The notes: generated by a model not told the origin, from the sequence alone. A stretch of DNA of 64,000 nt from Pseudomonadota bacterium (GCA_022566735.1 JADFIG010000015.1:1-64000); one strand, 5' to 3'. Shown: positions 51,307 through 60,282, counted from the first letter of the stretch. A program made the numbers and translations.

Positions 51307-52872
51307 ATGAAGATCGTCACCGCACACGAGGCCGTCCGTGAGATCGAAGACCACTGGACCGTCATTCCCGGAGGCTTTGGCAGTTGCGGACACCCGGATG
51401 AGCTCACCCAGGCCTTGCGGGAGCGCTTCCAGCGCACGGGCCGGCCGCGAGGCCTGACCTACCTGTTTGCCGCCGGGCCGGGCGACAAGGCCGGCCGTGG
51501 GCTGGATGCGGTCGCGCTCGACGGGCTGGTGACCCGCGCCATCGGCGGCTTCTGGGGGCTGTGCCCGGTGCTGACAGGCATGGCCCGGCAGGGTGCCATC
51601 GAGGCGCACAACTGGCCTCAGGGCGTGGTCAGCAAGCTGTTTTCCACGATCGCCAGCGGCGACCCGGGGCTGTGGAGCCGGGTGGGGCTGGGGACCTTCA
51701 TCGACCCGGACGTGGACGGCGGCGTCATCGACGGGCGGGGCTCGCAGCCCCTGGTGCGCAAGGCCAGCGTGTTCGGCCACGAGATGCTGTTCTATCCCGC
51801 GCCCGCGGTGCATTGCGCCTTGCTGCGCGGCAGCAGTGCCGATGCGGCCGGCAACATCAGCTTCGAGGACGAGACCTCCTACATGGACGCCCTGGCGCAG
51901 GCGCAGGCGGCGCGGCGCAGCAAGGGCCTGGTCATCGTGCAGGTCAAGCGCGTGTGCGAGCGGCTCCAGCCCCACGACGTCAGGGTGCCGGGCTTCCTGG
52001 TGGACAGGGTGGTGGTGGCGCGTCCCGAGATGCATCCGCAGACCTACGGTTGCGCACATGACCCGCACTACACGCGCAACGAGGCCCATGGCGCGTCGGC
52101 TGCAGCGGCGCCACCGATGCCGGCCATGCCGTCCATGTCCCTGGCAAAAGCCATCATCGCCCACCGCGCGGCCTGCGAGCTGGCGCGGCACCCGGGCGCG
52201 ACGGTCAACCTCGGCATCGGTGTGCCGGCCTTGATCGGGCCGGTGGCCAGGCAGCTCGGCGTGAGCGACTACACCCTGACGGTGGAGTCCGGCCTGGTCG
52301 GCGGCATCCCCGACGAGGGGCTGTCCTTCGGTGCGGCGCGTCACCCGCAGGCGCTCATCGACCAGGCCGCCTTGTTCAACTTCTACGATGGCGGCGGCAT
52401 CGACGTGGCCTTCCTCGGCTTCGCCCAGGCCGATGCCCTGGGCAACGTCAATGTCAGCCGGTTTGCCGACAAGCTGACGGGCTCGGGCGGCTTCATCAAC
52501 ATCTCCCAGTCCGCCCGGAAGATCGTTTTCTGCGGCACCTTCTCGGCCGGAGGGCTGAAGACGGGCATGGACCGGGGGGCGCTGCAGATCCTCCAGGAGG
52601 GGCGCCTGGGCAAGTTCCAGCGCGCGGTGTCGCACCTGACCTTCAACGGCCCGCGGGCTGTGGCCGAGCACCGCGAGGTGATGTTCATCACCGAGCGGGC
52701 GGTGTTCCGGCTGGGAGCGGGCGGCCTGACCTTGACGGAGCTGGCGCCGGGGGTGTCGCCCCAGGCGGTGCTGCAACAGATTCCCTTTGAAGTCGCTGTA
52801 TCGCCGTTGCTGCAAGAAATGGCCGGTCCCTGGCGTGAGCCGTCCGGCATCCAACCACCCTTCAATCAGTGA
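51307..52872 (+). CDS. Acyl-CoA:acetate/3-ketoacid CoA-transferase, fused alpha and beta subunits
   Basis: 521 residues from the ATG at 51307; the frame upstream runs through the cupin gene. The alpha-like half (1-260) and beta-like half (275-521) are joined by an A/P/M-rich linker. The catalytic glutamate is Glu327 (TVESGLVGGIP), which would form the glutamyl-CoA thioester. It moves CoA between a carboxylic acid and acetyl- or another acyl-CoA. It lies 41 bp after the cupin and 9 bp before the FAD protein gene. This suggests activation of an organic acid for breakdown. Confidence 0.94.
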   Translation: MKIVTAHEAVREIEDHWTVIPGGFGSCGHPDELTQALRERFQRTGRPRGLTYLFAAGPGDKAGRGLDAVALDGLVTRAIGGFWGLCPVLTGMARQGAIEAHNWPQGVVSKLFSTIASGDPGLWSRVGLGTFIDPDVDGGVIDGRGSQPLVRKASVFGHEMLFYPAPAVHCALLRGSSADAAGNISFEDETSYMDALAQAQAARRSKGLVIVQVKRVCERLQPHDVRVPGFLVDRVVVARPEMHPQTYGCAHDPHYTRNEAHGASAAAAPPMPAMPSMSLAKAIIAHRAACELARHPGATVNLGIGVPALIGPVARQLGVSDYTLTVESGLVGGIPDEGLSFGAARHPQALIDQAALFNFYDGGGIDVAFLGFAQADALGNVNVSRFADKLTGSGGFINISQSARKIVFCGTFSAGGLKTGMDRGALQILQEGRLGKFQRAVSHLTFNGPRAVAEHREVMFITERAVFRLGAGGLTLTELAPGVSPQAVLQQIPFEVAVSPLLQEMAGPWREPSGIQPPFNQ

Positions 52873-52881
52873 GAGATTCCC

Positions 52882-54474
52882 ATGGACAAAGTCATTGCCC
52901 TGGTGGGCGGGGGCGCCACAGCCCTGGCCTTCACCTACACCTACATGCAGGAGTACGACGCGGCCGAGGCGCAGTTGCCCGGCACCATCTACCTGTTCGA
53001 GAAGCGCCCCTGGTTCGGGCCGGGAGCGGCCTATGGACCGGACGCAGCATCCAACCTGCTCAACACCAAGACGGGCTTCATCACGCCCTTCCATGACCGG
53101 CCGGGCGACTTCCACGCCTGGCTGTGCGCACGCGAGGCGATCTGGCGGCCCCACTTCCCGCACTTCGAGCCCGACCCGCACAGCTATGCGCCGCGCCCCT
53201 TGTTCGGCATGTACCTGCAGGACCGCATGGCCTGGCTGATCCGCGAGGCCCTGGCCAAGGGCATCCGCATCGTGCAGGTCCATGCCGAGGTCAAGGACGT
53301 GGTGCAGATGGGGCACAGCCATGTGGTCAAGACCGACTGCAGCCTGATGCTCAAGGCCGATCAGGTGTTCCTGACCTGCGGCACCTTGCCGGAGCGCAAG
53401 CAGGATGCGGTGGCCTTGTCGCCGCGTGTGCTGGCCCATCCCTACCCGGTGTCTGCCCTGCAAGGCAAGGTGCCCAGCGCGGCGCGCGTGGCCATCGTCG
53501 GGGCGCGGCTGAGCTGCATCGATGCGGTCATCGGCCTGATCGAGGGCGGGCACACCGGCCACATCGCCATCTACTCGCGCAGCGGCCATTTCCCTTCGGT
53601 GCGTGGCACCCAGGGGCGCATCGTCACCCGGCACCTCACGGCCGACAACGTGGAGGCGCTGGCGCGCCGCAAAGGCGCCCTGAAGGTCACGGACCTGGTC
53701 GATCTGGTGCGCCAGGAAATCGCGCATGTCAGCCAGATCGACCTGGACGCCGTGCCCCTGATGGACGCGCCGCCCGCACCGCCCGAGTGCCTGGCCCAAT
53801 ACCTGCGCTCCGAGATCGCGGCGGCCCGGCGGGACCGCCCCTGGCAGGCCGTGCTGTATTCGACCAATGCCATCGTGGACCGCCTCTGGCAGGCGCTGGA
53901 GGACGGCGAGCGCAGCCTGTTCATGCGCGCCTACCTCAGCGCCTTCATGGCCTACCGCGTGTCCATCCCGTCGGAGAACGCGCAGAAGATCCTGGCCTGC
54001 CTGGAGAGTGGCCAGCTCAGCTTCCACGCGGGCGACTTCACGCTGGGCCTCGATGGCGATGGCCGGCCGGTCATGACGCCGGCCGATGCCGCCCGCTCGC
54101 CGCGCCGCTATGACCAGCTCATCAAGGCCACGGGCAGCCCGCGCGCGCTGGACGCCGTCGACTCCGACCTGATCGCGCAGTTGCTGCGCCGCGGCGAGAT
54201 CATCTCGCACTCGATGGGCGGCTTGCAGGTCGATCCGCTCAGCTACGAGGTCATCGACGCGTCCGGACGGCGCAACCCCTCGGTGCGGGCCCTGGGCGAG
54301 CTGACCAATGGCACCTTCTTCTTCACCAGCGCCCTGGACATCAACGCGCGCCATGCCAGGAACTGCGCGCTGGCCTTCAAGCAACGCCAGCTGCGCCAGC
54401 ACCTGCTGGCCAGCGCGCCGCGCCAGCGTCCGCTGGAAGCCTCCGAGGGCTTGCGCGAAGCGTCTGCCCTGTGA
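52882..54474 (+). CDS. FAD/NAD(P)-binding protein (PF13454-like)
   Basis: 530 residues. The N-terminus is a Rossmann FAD site (VGGGATALAFTY) with an acidic E in YLFEKRP. The segment GPGAAYGPDAASNLLNTKTG is typical of the NAD_binding_9/PF13454 group. A second cofactor motif of the type VAIVGARLSCID lies near 204-215. It probably oxidises or hydroxylates a small substrate; none is known for this subgroup. It is the last gene of the cupin operon and converges with the tautomerase gene 84 bp away. Confidence 0.85.
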   Translation: MDKVIALVGGGATALAFTYTYMQEYDAAEAQLPGTIYLFEKRPWFGPGAAYGPDAASNLLNTKTGFITPFHDRPGDFHAWLCAREAIWRPHFPHFEPDPHSYAPRPLFGMYLQDRMAWLIREALAKGIRIVQVHAEVKDVVQMGHSHVVKTDCSLMLKADQVFLTCGTLPERKQDAVALSPRVLAHPYPVSALQGKVPSAARVAIVGARLSCIDAVIGLIEGGHTGHIAIYSRSGHFPSVRGTQGRIVTRHLTADNVEALARRKGALKVTDLVDLVRQEIAHVSQIDLDAVPLMDAPPAPPECLAQYLRSEIAAARRDRPWQAVLYSTNAIVDRLWQALEDGERSLFMRAYLSAFMAYRVSIPSENAQKILACLESGQLSFHAGDFTLGLDGDGRPVMTPADAARSPRRYDQLIKATGSPRALDAVDSDLIAQLLRRGEIISHSMGGLQVDPLSYEVIDASGRRNPSVRALGELTNGTFFFTSALDINARHARNCALAFKQRQLRQHLLASAPRQRPLEASEGLREASAL

Positions 54475-54558
54475 GTGCGGGCGGCCTGGCCGCCTTCGGT
54501 CCCCGTCAGCCCCGCCAGGCGTGCGCCTGCGGGGCTTTGGGCTGGAGGGTGCCGGGTG

Positions 54559-54981
54559 TCAGGGCGCGGTGGCCAAGGCAGCAGAAGTCGAGGCGGCCTG
54601 CATGCGTGCCAGCTGGGTGCGCCCGTCGTGGCCCCAGTCGCCCGCGGCCATCTCCTGGACCATGACGTAGGTCGGCGTGGCGGGCGTGCCCAGCATGCCT
54701 TCCAGGGTGTCATGGGCGCGGGCGATGAAGAAGGCCTTCTCGTCGGCGGTGTTGGTGCCTGCGGTGATCCAGACGGACAGCTGCAGGCCCAGCTGCCCGG
54801 TGGACAGCGGCTGACCGTTGACCGACCAGGCGGTGTCGGGCAGCACGTCGACCTGCACGACGGTGAGCTCGGGCTTCTTGCGCAGGACATCGGCCATCAG
54901 CCGTGTCAGCGCCACTTGCAGGTGGGCGATGTCCGTCGGGGTGGGCGTGGCGCCGCGGATGCTGAGGTGAACAAAGGGCAT
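54559..54981 (-). CDS. Tautomerase-superfamily protein
   Basis: 140 residues. The N-terminus MPFVHLSIRG places a proline directly after the start methionine, the general base of the 4-oxalocrotonate tautomerase superfamily. At 140 residues it is longer than the 62-residue classical enzyme and has two beta-alpha-beta units, like cis-CaaD or MIF-type members. It could isomerise or hydrate an unsaturated keto acid. It is the last gene of the minus-strand run that starts with the HPP protein, 27 bp after the EF-hand gene. Confidence 0.85.
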   Translation of the reverse strand: MPFVHLSIRGATPTPTDIAHLQVALTRLMADVLRKKPELTVVQVDVLPDTAWSVNGQPLSTGQLGLQLSVWITAGTNTADEKAFFIARAHDTLEGMLGTPATPTYVMVQEMAAGDWGHDGRTQLARMQAASTSAALATAP

Positions 54982-55008
54982 GGGAATCTCCTGAAGGTGG
55001 GTGAGGCG

Positions 55009-56361
55009 TCACTGACGCGGGGCGCTGGCGTCCTTGATGAAGCCTTGCAGGACCACGGCGCGCTGCGTGTTGGCGAAGCGGGGGGCCACCAGGCCGTCGT
55101 TGGCCTCACGGGTGATGGTGAAGCGCGAATAGACGCTGATGGGGAAGTACAGGCGCGTGTTGGGCAGGCCACCATCGGAGGTGCCGTTCATGTCGATCTC
55201 TTGGAACGACAGCACGCCATCGCCGTTCTTGTCGATCAGGGCGACCTGGCGTGCCACCGATGCGTACAGGCGGGTCTGCGGGTCCGAGACCCCGGGCATG
55301 AAGGAGGCGCGGCGCAGGAACACGTCGGCGTGGATCTCTTCGTTCATGCCGGACGGCGAGGAGCGCAGGCGGAACTCCAGCTGTTCGGGAACGCTGGCTT
55401 CGGAGCGGTCCGGATCGCGCGGGATGTCGGGGTTGTCGCCGTAGGTGCGGCCATCGTTCTGGATGCCGGCAGGGCCGGAGCCGGGGATGGACGACAGGAA
55501 CTGGCCCAGCACGCCGGCCGCGAAGGCGCCTGCGGGGGGCATGAAGGCGATCTGGCCGCCGACGTGCGGGAACTCGAAGTGGGGGAAGACCATGTTGGTG
55601 GTCGGCTTGAACTCCCAGTGGTGGTGGCCGTCGTCCTGGCGCAGGGTGTTGAACGCGCCGGCGTTGATGGGGAAGGGCACCACGTTGCTGATCTTGCCGG
55701 GCCAGACGTCGTCGGGCGAGGGGTAGCGAGGCGCCTTGCCATCCAGGGTGAACACATTGCCGGGGACGTTGTTGCCCGTGCCCATGGCCGCGAGGATGCG
55801 GGCGTCTTCGGCGGTGATGGTGCCGAACGAGGCGGTGCCATCCGGACGTGCCGGGCCGACGGGCGGCACATGGGAGTCGTACCAGAGCTGCAGCTCGTAG
55901 TTGCCGCCTTCGGCCTTGATCGACTTCAGACCGGCCACGTCCAGGTACACGCTGACCTGGGTGCGGGGGTCGTCGGGGTCCGTGGGCAAGCCGGGCTTGC
56001 GCTGGATGGCCATGCGCACCAGCCCGGTCGTGCCGGGGCCGCCTGCGGTCGGGGTGGCCTTGTCGTTGACGCCGGGGATCCGCGAGGTGAACACATTGGG
56101 CTGGAAGCTGGTGTTGTCGAGCAGGGCATAGCGGTAGGGGATCTCGTCGCTCTTGATCGACAGCGGCAGGTAGTCGTGCGGCTTGAGGCGCAGCTCGGCG
56201 AGCTTGGCCCGCACGGCGCTGTTGCCCAGGGTGTCGAGGCTGCTGGTGCTGGTGCTGGTGCTGGTGCTGGCGTCGGCCACGGCCGTGGCGGTCTGAGCGT
56301 GCGCGCCCATCGAGGCGAGTGCCACGCACAGGGCGATGGCAAGGGGGGTGAGTCGGGTCAT
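55009..56361 (-). CDS. Secreted EF-hand protein of unknown function
   Basis: 450 residues from the ATG at 56361, which has AAGGA 6 bases upstream; an ATG at 56367 is adjacent to that site and less likely. A signal peptide ends AHA near residue 22, followed by a Ser/Thr run (STSTSTST). The mature part contains HHHWEF, QLWYDSHVPPVG and a calcium-binding EF loop at residues 377-388 (DKNGDGVLSFQE). I do not recognise the family. It should be periplasmic or outside the cell and may bind calcium. It lies between the GST and tautomerase genes on the same strand. Confidence 0.75.
   Translation of the reverse strand: MTRLTPLAIALCVALASMGAHAQTATAVADASTSTSTSTSSLDTLGNSAVRAKLAELRLKPHDYLPLSIKSDEIPYRYALLDNTSFQPNVFTSRIPGVNDKATPTAGGPGTTGLVRMAIQRKPGLPTDPDDPRTQVSVYLDVAGLKSIKAEGGNYELQLWYDSHVPPVGPARPDGTASFGTITAEDARILAAMGTGNNVPGNVFTLDGKAPRYPSPDDVWPGKISNVVPFPINAGAFNTLRQDDGHHHWEFKPTTNMVFPHFEFPHVGGQIAFMPPAGAFAAGVLGQFLSSIPGSGPAGIQNDGRTYGDNPDIPRDPDRSEASVPEQLEFRLRSSPSGMNEEIHADVFLRRASFMPGVSDPQTRLYASVARQVALIDKNGDGVLSFQEIDMNGTSDGGLPNTRLYFPISVYSRFTITREANDGLVAPRFANTQRAVVLQGFIKDASAPRQ
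56242..56270 (-). repeat. Hexanucleotide tandem repeat in coding sequence
   Basis: Four copies of GCTGGT and a fifth ending GCTGG(C) encode the alternating Ser-Thr run just after the signal peptide of the EF-hand protein. Slippage of whole units would change the linker length in frame. Confidence 0.7.
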
Positions 56362-56367
56362 GTCCAT

Positions 56368-56675
56368 TCCTTGAGTTGAGTGTGGTTGGCTGCGTTCGCT
56401 GAACGCCCGCCGACTATGCCCAGCGCCATGGACGCTGCACACCGGCTGCCCACGAATGCTCAGTTTTGAAATTGGCAACAATGTCCCGGCCACAGGGTTT
56501 GCGCGTGCGCCAGTGGGAGGGCGATGCGGTGGTCGGCCTTCACATGGCGGACATGCCTGGCCCCCAAAGCGCCACGCCCGCCGCCGACACGGGGGTGTGC
56601 CGGGCAGCAGGCGTGGGGATGGTGCCCGCGATGTGGGCAGGGATGTGGGCAGCGATGTTGGCGGTGTGCCGTGGC
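56368..56675. other. Intergenic region with short degenerate tandem repeat
   Basis: About 308 bases between the GST and EF-hand genes, both on the minus strand. At 56629-56664 lie three imperfect 12-bp units (CGATGTGGGCAG and two variants). An A/T-richer patch at 56455-56485 may hold the promoter of the EF-hand gene, but no clear hexamers were found. No gene is visible. Confidence 0.5.
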
Positions 56676-57296
56676 TCAGCGCAGCAGCGCGCGGTAATCC
56701 GGGATGCCGGGCATGTTGACGTAGCCGTCCAGGGCCTGGATGCGGGCCAGCCAGGCCACGACGTGCGGGTGTGCGCCGAGGTCGATGTCGGCCTCGGGGG
56801 CCAGGGCCAGGTAGGGGAAGAGCGCGATGTCGGCGATGGTGATGTGGTCCAGGGCCACCCAGTCGTGCGTGCTCAGCCGCGCTTCCAGGACGTTCAGCAG
56901 GTTCGCCGTGACCTGGCGGGCCTCTTCGACGGGGATGTCGCGGCCGAACTTGTGGTGCAGGCGCAGGGCATTCGGGCCGCGCGTCATCTCGTTGGCGGCG
57001 GTGGCCATCCAGGCCGCCACCTGGGCGTGCTGCACGGGGTCGCCGGGCAGCCAGCTGTCGCCGCCATGCCGACGCGCCAGGTAGGTCAGGATGGCCTGGC
57101 TGTCGCGCAGGACGACGTCGCCATCGCGCAAGACCGGCACCTGCCCGAAGGGGTTCATGGCCAGGAAGCCGGCAGCCTTGTGTTCGCGGTCGGTCCCGCG
57201 CACCACCACGCTGTCGTAGGGCAGGTGCAGCAGGGACAGGAGCAGCCGCGCCTTGTGGCTGTGGCCGGAGAGGGGGAATTCGTAGAGCTGGATCAT
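56676..57296 (-). CDS. Glutathione S-transferase
   Basis: 206 residues. N-terminal thioredoxin-like domain with FPLSGHSHKARLLL (serine in the catalytic position) and the glutathione-binding FGQVPVLRDGDVVLRDSQAI, followed by the all-helical domain (segment ITIADIALFPY). It conjugates glutathione to electrophiles or reduces peroxides. It lies 65 bp after the ferredoxin-reductase fusion gene and is probably co-transcribed with it, which points to detoxification of a reactive intermediate. Confidence 0.93.
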   Translation of the reverse strand: MIQLYEFPLSGHSHKARLLLSLLHLPYDSVVVRGTDREHKAAGFLAMNPFGQVPVLRDGDVVLRDSQAILTYLARRHGGDSWLPGDPVQHAQVAAWMATAANEMTRGPNALRLHHKFGRDIPVEEARQVTANLLNVLEARLSTHDWVALDHITIADIALFPYLALAPEADIDLGAHPHVVAWLARIQALDGYVNMPGIPDYRALLR

Positions 57297-57361
57297 GGTG
57301 GGGCCTTTGTGGGAGAGGTGCGGGAAATGATGGGGCAGGTCGAGGCGAGGGCCCTTCGCCG

Positions 57362-58897
57362 TCAGAGGTCGAGCACCAGCCGGGGGCCCAGGGCGCGTGA
57401 GACGCAGACGCACATGCGCCGCTGCGGCCCGCGTTCTTCGGCGGTGAGCACCTGGTCGCGGTGGTCGGGCGTGCCGTCGACCACGGTGACGGCGCAGACG
57501 CCGCACTGGCCGGCCAGGCAGCTCGACGGCGTGGCCACGCCGGCCGCCTCGATGGCGCCCAGCACCGTCTGGTCGGCCGCGACGGTGAGGCGCTTGCCGG
57601 TGCGCTGCAAGACGAGCTCGATGGCCCGGTCGTCCTCACGGACCCGGGAGACGGCGTCGGCCTGGAAGCGCTCCATGCGCAGGCGTTCGGCGGCGATGCC
57701 CAGGGTGCGCGCCGCGCTGCCGATGGCATCGAGCAGGCCGGACGGCCCGCAGGCGTAGAACACGGCGTCGGCATCGGCTTGCGACAGCAGGTCGGCCAGG
57801 GGCAGGCGCTGTCCCTGGTCATCGGCGTACAGGTGGAGGGCGTCGCCGAGCTCCGCGCGCAACTCCTGCGCATAAGCCGCTTCGGCCTGGCTGCGTGCCG
57901 CGTAGTGCAGGGCCAGAGGGATGCCCCTGGCACGCAAGGCCAGGGCCATGGCGCGCAGGGGGGTGATGCCGATGCCGCCGGCCACCAGCACGGCCGGCCG
58001 CGCGTCGGTGTGCAGGGCGAAGGCCTGGCGCGGCGGCTGGGCGTGGAGCACGGTGCCCAGCTGGTACTGCGCATGCACGCCCGCCGAGCCGCCGCGACCG
58101 GCGGGGTCCCGCAGCACGGCGATCTCGTACGCCCGCCCACCTGCAGGCCGCCCCACCACCGAGTAATGGCGCCAGACCGTGTGGCCATCGGGCAGGCGTA
58201 CCGGCAGCGCCAGGTGGGCGCCAGGGGCTGCCTCGGGCAGGGGCTGGCCATGCGCTGGGCTGAGCTCGTAGGCGCGCACGCGGGGCGTGAGCTGGCGCAC
58301 CCCGGTGACGCGCAGCGGCAAGGGGCCGTCACCAAGGGACAGGGGCGCCAGCACGGTGTCGACCTGGGCTTGCGTCCAGCGCGGGGTGATGTGCTGGGGG
58401 CAGTTCCACTCACAGGCCTCGATGTGGATCAGCACGCCGCGTTCGACCCGGGCGCGGTAGGTCGGCACCTCCAGGCGGGCCAGCAAAGCCGGGTCTTCGT
58501 GCTCGTGGACGATGCGCGCGCGGCCCAGCAGTTTGAGGCGGCGCTTGTTCACATAGTCCATCAGGATGAGGGAGATGCGGTCGTCCGAGGCCAGGTTGCC
58601 CACGCTGACGTACTGCGCATTGCCGCTGAGGTCGGCGTAGCCGATGGTGCGTTCGTCCAGCACCTTGAGGAAGCCGACCGGGCCGCCGCGGTGCTGCACG
58701 TACGGCCAGCCCGTCTCCGAGACCGTGGCCTGGTAGAAGCTGTCGCGTTCGGCGATGAAGCTGGCCTCGTGCGCGGTCAGGGTGTTGCGCGGGTTCTGCT
58801 CCAGGTCGAAGCCGATGTTGGCCTGTCGGCTGCCGTAGCGGGTCTGGGCCGACTTGACCCCGGGCGTGAAGGCAATGCGGGTGAAGGCACGAGGCAT
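57362..58897 (-). CDS. PNPOx-like/ferredoxin reductase/2Fe-2S fusion protein
   Basis: 511 residues. Residues 20-190 are a pyridoxamine-phosphate-oxidase-like FMN barrel, about 195-410 are a ferredoxin-NADP reductase module (RHYSVVG for flavin, VLVAGGIGITPLRAM for NAD(P)), and the C-terminus is a plant-type 2Fe-2S ferredoxin with Cys460, Cys465, Cys468 and Cys496 or Cys498. It could carry electrons from NAD(P)H through flavin and Fe-S to a bound substrate or partner. Reductases of this type serve oxygenases, but none lies beside it, so it may act alone on an electrophile. Between HPP and GST genes. Confidence 0.92.
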   Translation of the reverse strand: MPRAFTRIAFTPGVKSAQTRYGSRQANIGFDLEQNPRNTLTAHEASFIAERDSFYQATVSETGWPYVQHRGGPVGFLKVLDERTIGYADLSGNAQYVSVGNLASDDRISLILMDYVNKRRLKLLGRARIVHEHEDPALLARLEVPTYRARVERGVLIHIEACEWNCPQHITPRWTQAQVDTVLAPLSLGDGPLPLRVTGVRQLTPRVRAYELSPAHGQPLPEAAPGAHLALPVRLPDGHTVWRHYSVVGRPAGGRAYEIAVLRDPAGRGGSAGVHAQYQLGTVLHAQPPRQAFALHTDARPAVLVAGGIGITPLRAMALALRARGIPLALHYAARSQAEAAYAQELRAELGDALHLYADDQGQRLPLADLLSQADADAVFYACGPSGLLDAIGSAARTLGIAAERLRMERFQADAVSRVREDDRAIELVLQRTGKRLTVAADQTVLGAIEAAGVATPSSCLAGQCGVCAVTVVDGTPDHRDQVLTAEERGPQRRMCVCVSRALGPRLVLDL

Positions 58898-59004
58898 GGG
58901 GGACCTTTCAGAACGAGGTGGATGACCTTAGGTCAGTCCACCGGCGGAGGGAATGCCTCTGGTGCGCAATGCATTGTTCGCAAATCAGAAACAGCCCGCG
59001 GGCC

Positions 59005-59508
59005 TCACCAATATTTGGGGTAGCGCGCTTCGCGGGTCAGGTTGTTGTAGAGCAGCGCCACGGCCACCAGGCAGACCGCCCCGAGCAGGGTGGGCAAGAG
59101 CAGGAAGTGCCAGCCGGGCTGCGTCAGGAAGACGATGACGGGGTTGGAGCCGGCCGGCGGGTGGACGGTGCGCGTGGCCATCATGAAGGCGATGGCGCCC
59201 CCCGTGGCGATGCCGGCGGCCCACCAGTGCGGCCCGAACAGCTGCAGGCACAGCAAGCCGATGAGCGAGGAGGCGACGTGGCCGATGACGACGTTGCGCG
59301 GTTGCGAGAAGGGCACGTCGGGGTAGCCGAACACCAGCACGCAGGACGCGCCGAAGGAGCCCAGCGTGAGCGCCATGACCAGCCAGTCGCTCAGGCCGGC
59401 GACCGTGGCGATGGCCAGGAAGCCGCCCAGGGCGGCCAGCAGCACCGACTTCAGGGCAGGTTGGGGTGGCAGGGGGGCGCGATCGCCGGCGAGCTTGGTG
59501 AGCAACAT
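59005..59508 (-). CDS. HPP-family membrane protein
   Basis: 167 residues with four membrane helices. The family motif HPPAGSNP lies in the third loop, and the segment PFSQPRNVVIGH is also typical. Related proteins in cyanobacteria and plants transport nitrite; a role as anion or nitrite carrier is possible here but not shown. First gene of the minus-strand run and divergent from a TetR gene across 117 bp with a palindromic operator. Confidence 0.9.
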   Translation of the reverse strand: MLLTKLAGDRAPLPPQPALKSVLLAALGGFLAIATVAGLSDWLVMALTLGSFGASCVLVFGYPDVPFSQPRNVVIGHVASSLIGLLCLQLFGPHWWAAGIATGGAIAFMMATRTVHPPAGSNPVIVFLTQPGWHFLLLPTLLGAVCLVAVALLYNNLTREARYPKYW

Positions 59509-59581
59509 GGTCGAGACACTTTCATGGTGTGGATGTGGGTTCGCTTCGCGAAGAGGCACTGCTACACTGGCAATGTATTCA

Positions 59582-59599
59582 AGACAGACAGGTCTGTCT
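59582..59599. promoter_or_regulatory. TetR-type operator palindrome
   Basis: AGACAGACAGGTCTGTCT has two perfect 8-bp half-sites around a central AG. It lies 27 bp upstream of the TetR start and 73 bp upstream of the HPP start. Size, symmetry and place match operators of TetR-family repressors that control themselves and a divergent operon. Confidence 0.75.
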
Positions 59600-59625
59600 A
59601 TTTTCTGGTGAATGACGAGGGGTGA

Positions 59626-60282
59626 ATGACCATGGCCCAGGCCAGCAAGGACGATCAGCTGCTGGAGACCGCGTTGGGGCTGTTCGCCACGCACGGCTAC
59701 CACGCCGTGGGGGTGGACCGCATCAAGGACGCCGCTGGCGTTGCCAAGATGACGCTCTACAAGCACTTCCCGACCAAGGACATCCTCATCGAGCGGGTGC
59801 TGCAGCGGCGTGACGAACACATGCGTGCCAGCCTGCTGGCCGCGGTGGAGGCGGCGAGGGCGCGTCAAAGCGGGGGTGAGAAGGGAGGCGAGAGGGGAGG
59901 CGAGAAGGCGCGAGCCAAGGGGGCGCTGGCGCAGCTGCGGGCGGTGTTCGAGTGGCACCGCCAGTGGTTCGCCCAGCCCGACTTCCATGGCTGCATGTTC
60001 ATCAAGGCTTCGGAGGAGTTCCTTGACGACGCCTCGGCCATCCGCGAGGCCGCCCGCCTGCACAAGCGCTGGCTGCAGGATCTGATGGCCGGCGTGCTGC
60101 GCCAGGCGGGCGTGCGCCAGCACGCGGCGCTGGCGGCGCACCTGCTGGTCGTGCTGGACGGCCTGATCGTCAACGCCAACCTGTTTCGCGGGCAGGATCA
60201 GGTCGGGGCGAGCTGGAAACTGGTGCAGTCCCTGCTGGCGCCGCACCTGCCGGCACGCCCTGCGGCGCTGGGGCGGGGCTGA
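59626..60282 (+). CDS. TetR-family transcriptional regulator
   Basis: 218 residues. Helix-turn-helix at about 10-60 (core VGVDRIKDAAGVAKMTLYKHF), then a ligand-binding domain with a C-terminal part resembling the TetR_C_16/AcuR group (FHGCMFIKASEEF). A low-complexity insert (about residues 84-98, repeated GGEK/GGER) sits between the two domains. It should bind the palindrome upstream of itself and repress both itself and the HPP-reductase-GST run. The inducer is unknown, perhaps an electrophile. Confidence 0.92.
   Translation: MTMAQASKDDQLLETALGLFATHGYHAVGVDRIKDAAGVAKMTLYKHFPTKDILIERVLQRRDEHMRASLLAAVEAARARQSGGEKGGERGGEKARAKGALAQLRAVFEWHRQWFAQPDFHGCMFIKASEEFLDDASAIREAARLHKRWLQDLMAGVLRQAGVRQHAALAAHLLVVLDGLIVNANLFRGQDQVGASWKLVQSLLAPHLPARPAALGRG

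Noticed and set aside
51274..54402. Open frame of 1042 codons antisense to the CoA-transferase and FAD genes
   Set aside because: Shadow frame caused by high third-position GC; the sense genes are strongly supported.
56629..56664. Three 12-bp repeats as a possible CRISPR or binding-site array
   Set aside because: Units are adjacent without spacers and imperfect; too few and too short for CRISPR, and likely local slippage.
55009..58413. Extended reading frame of the EF-hand gene through GST and reductase genes
   Set aside because: The added part is out of frame with two solid genes on the same strand and lacks domains; the signal peptide marks the true start near 56361.
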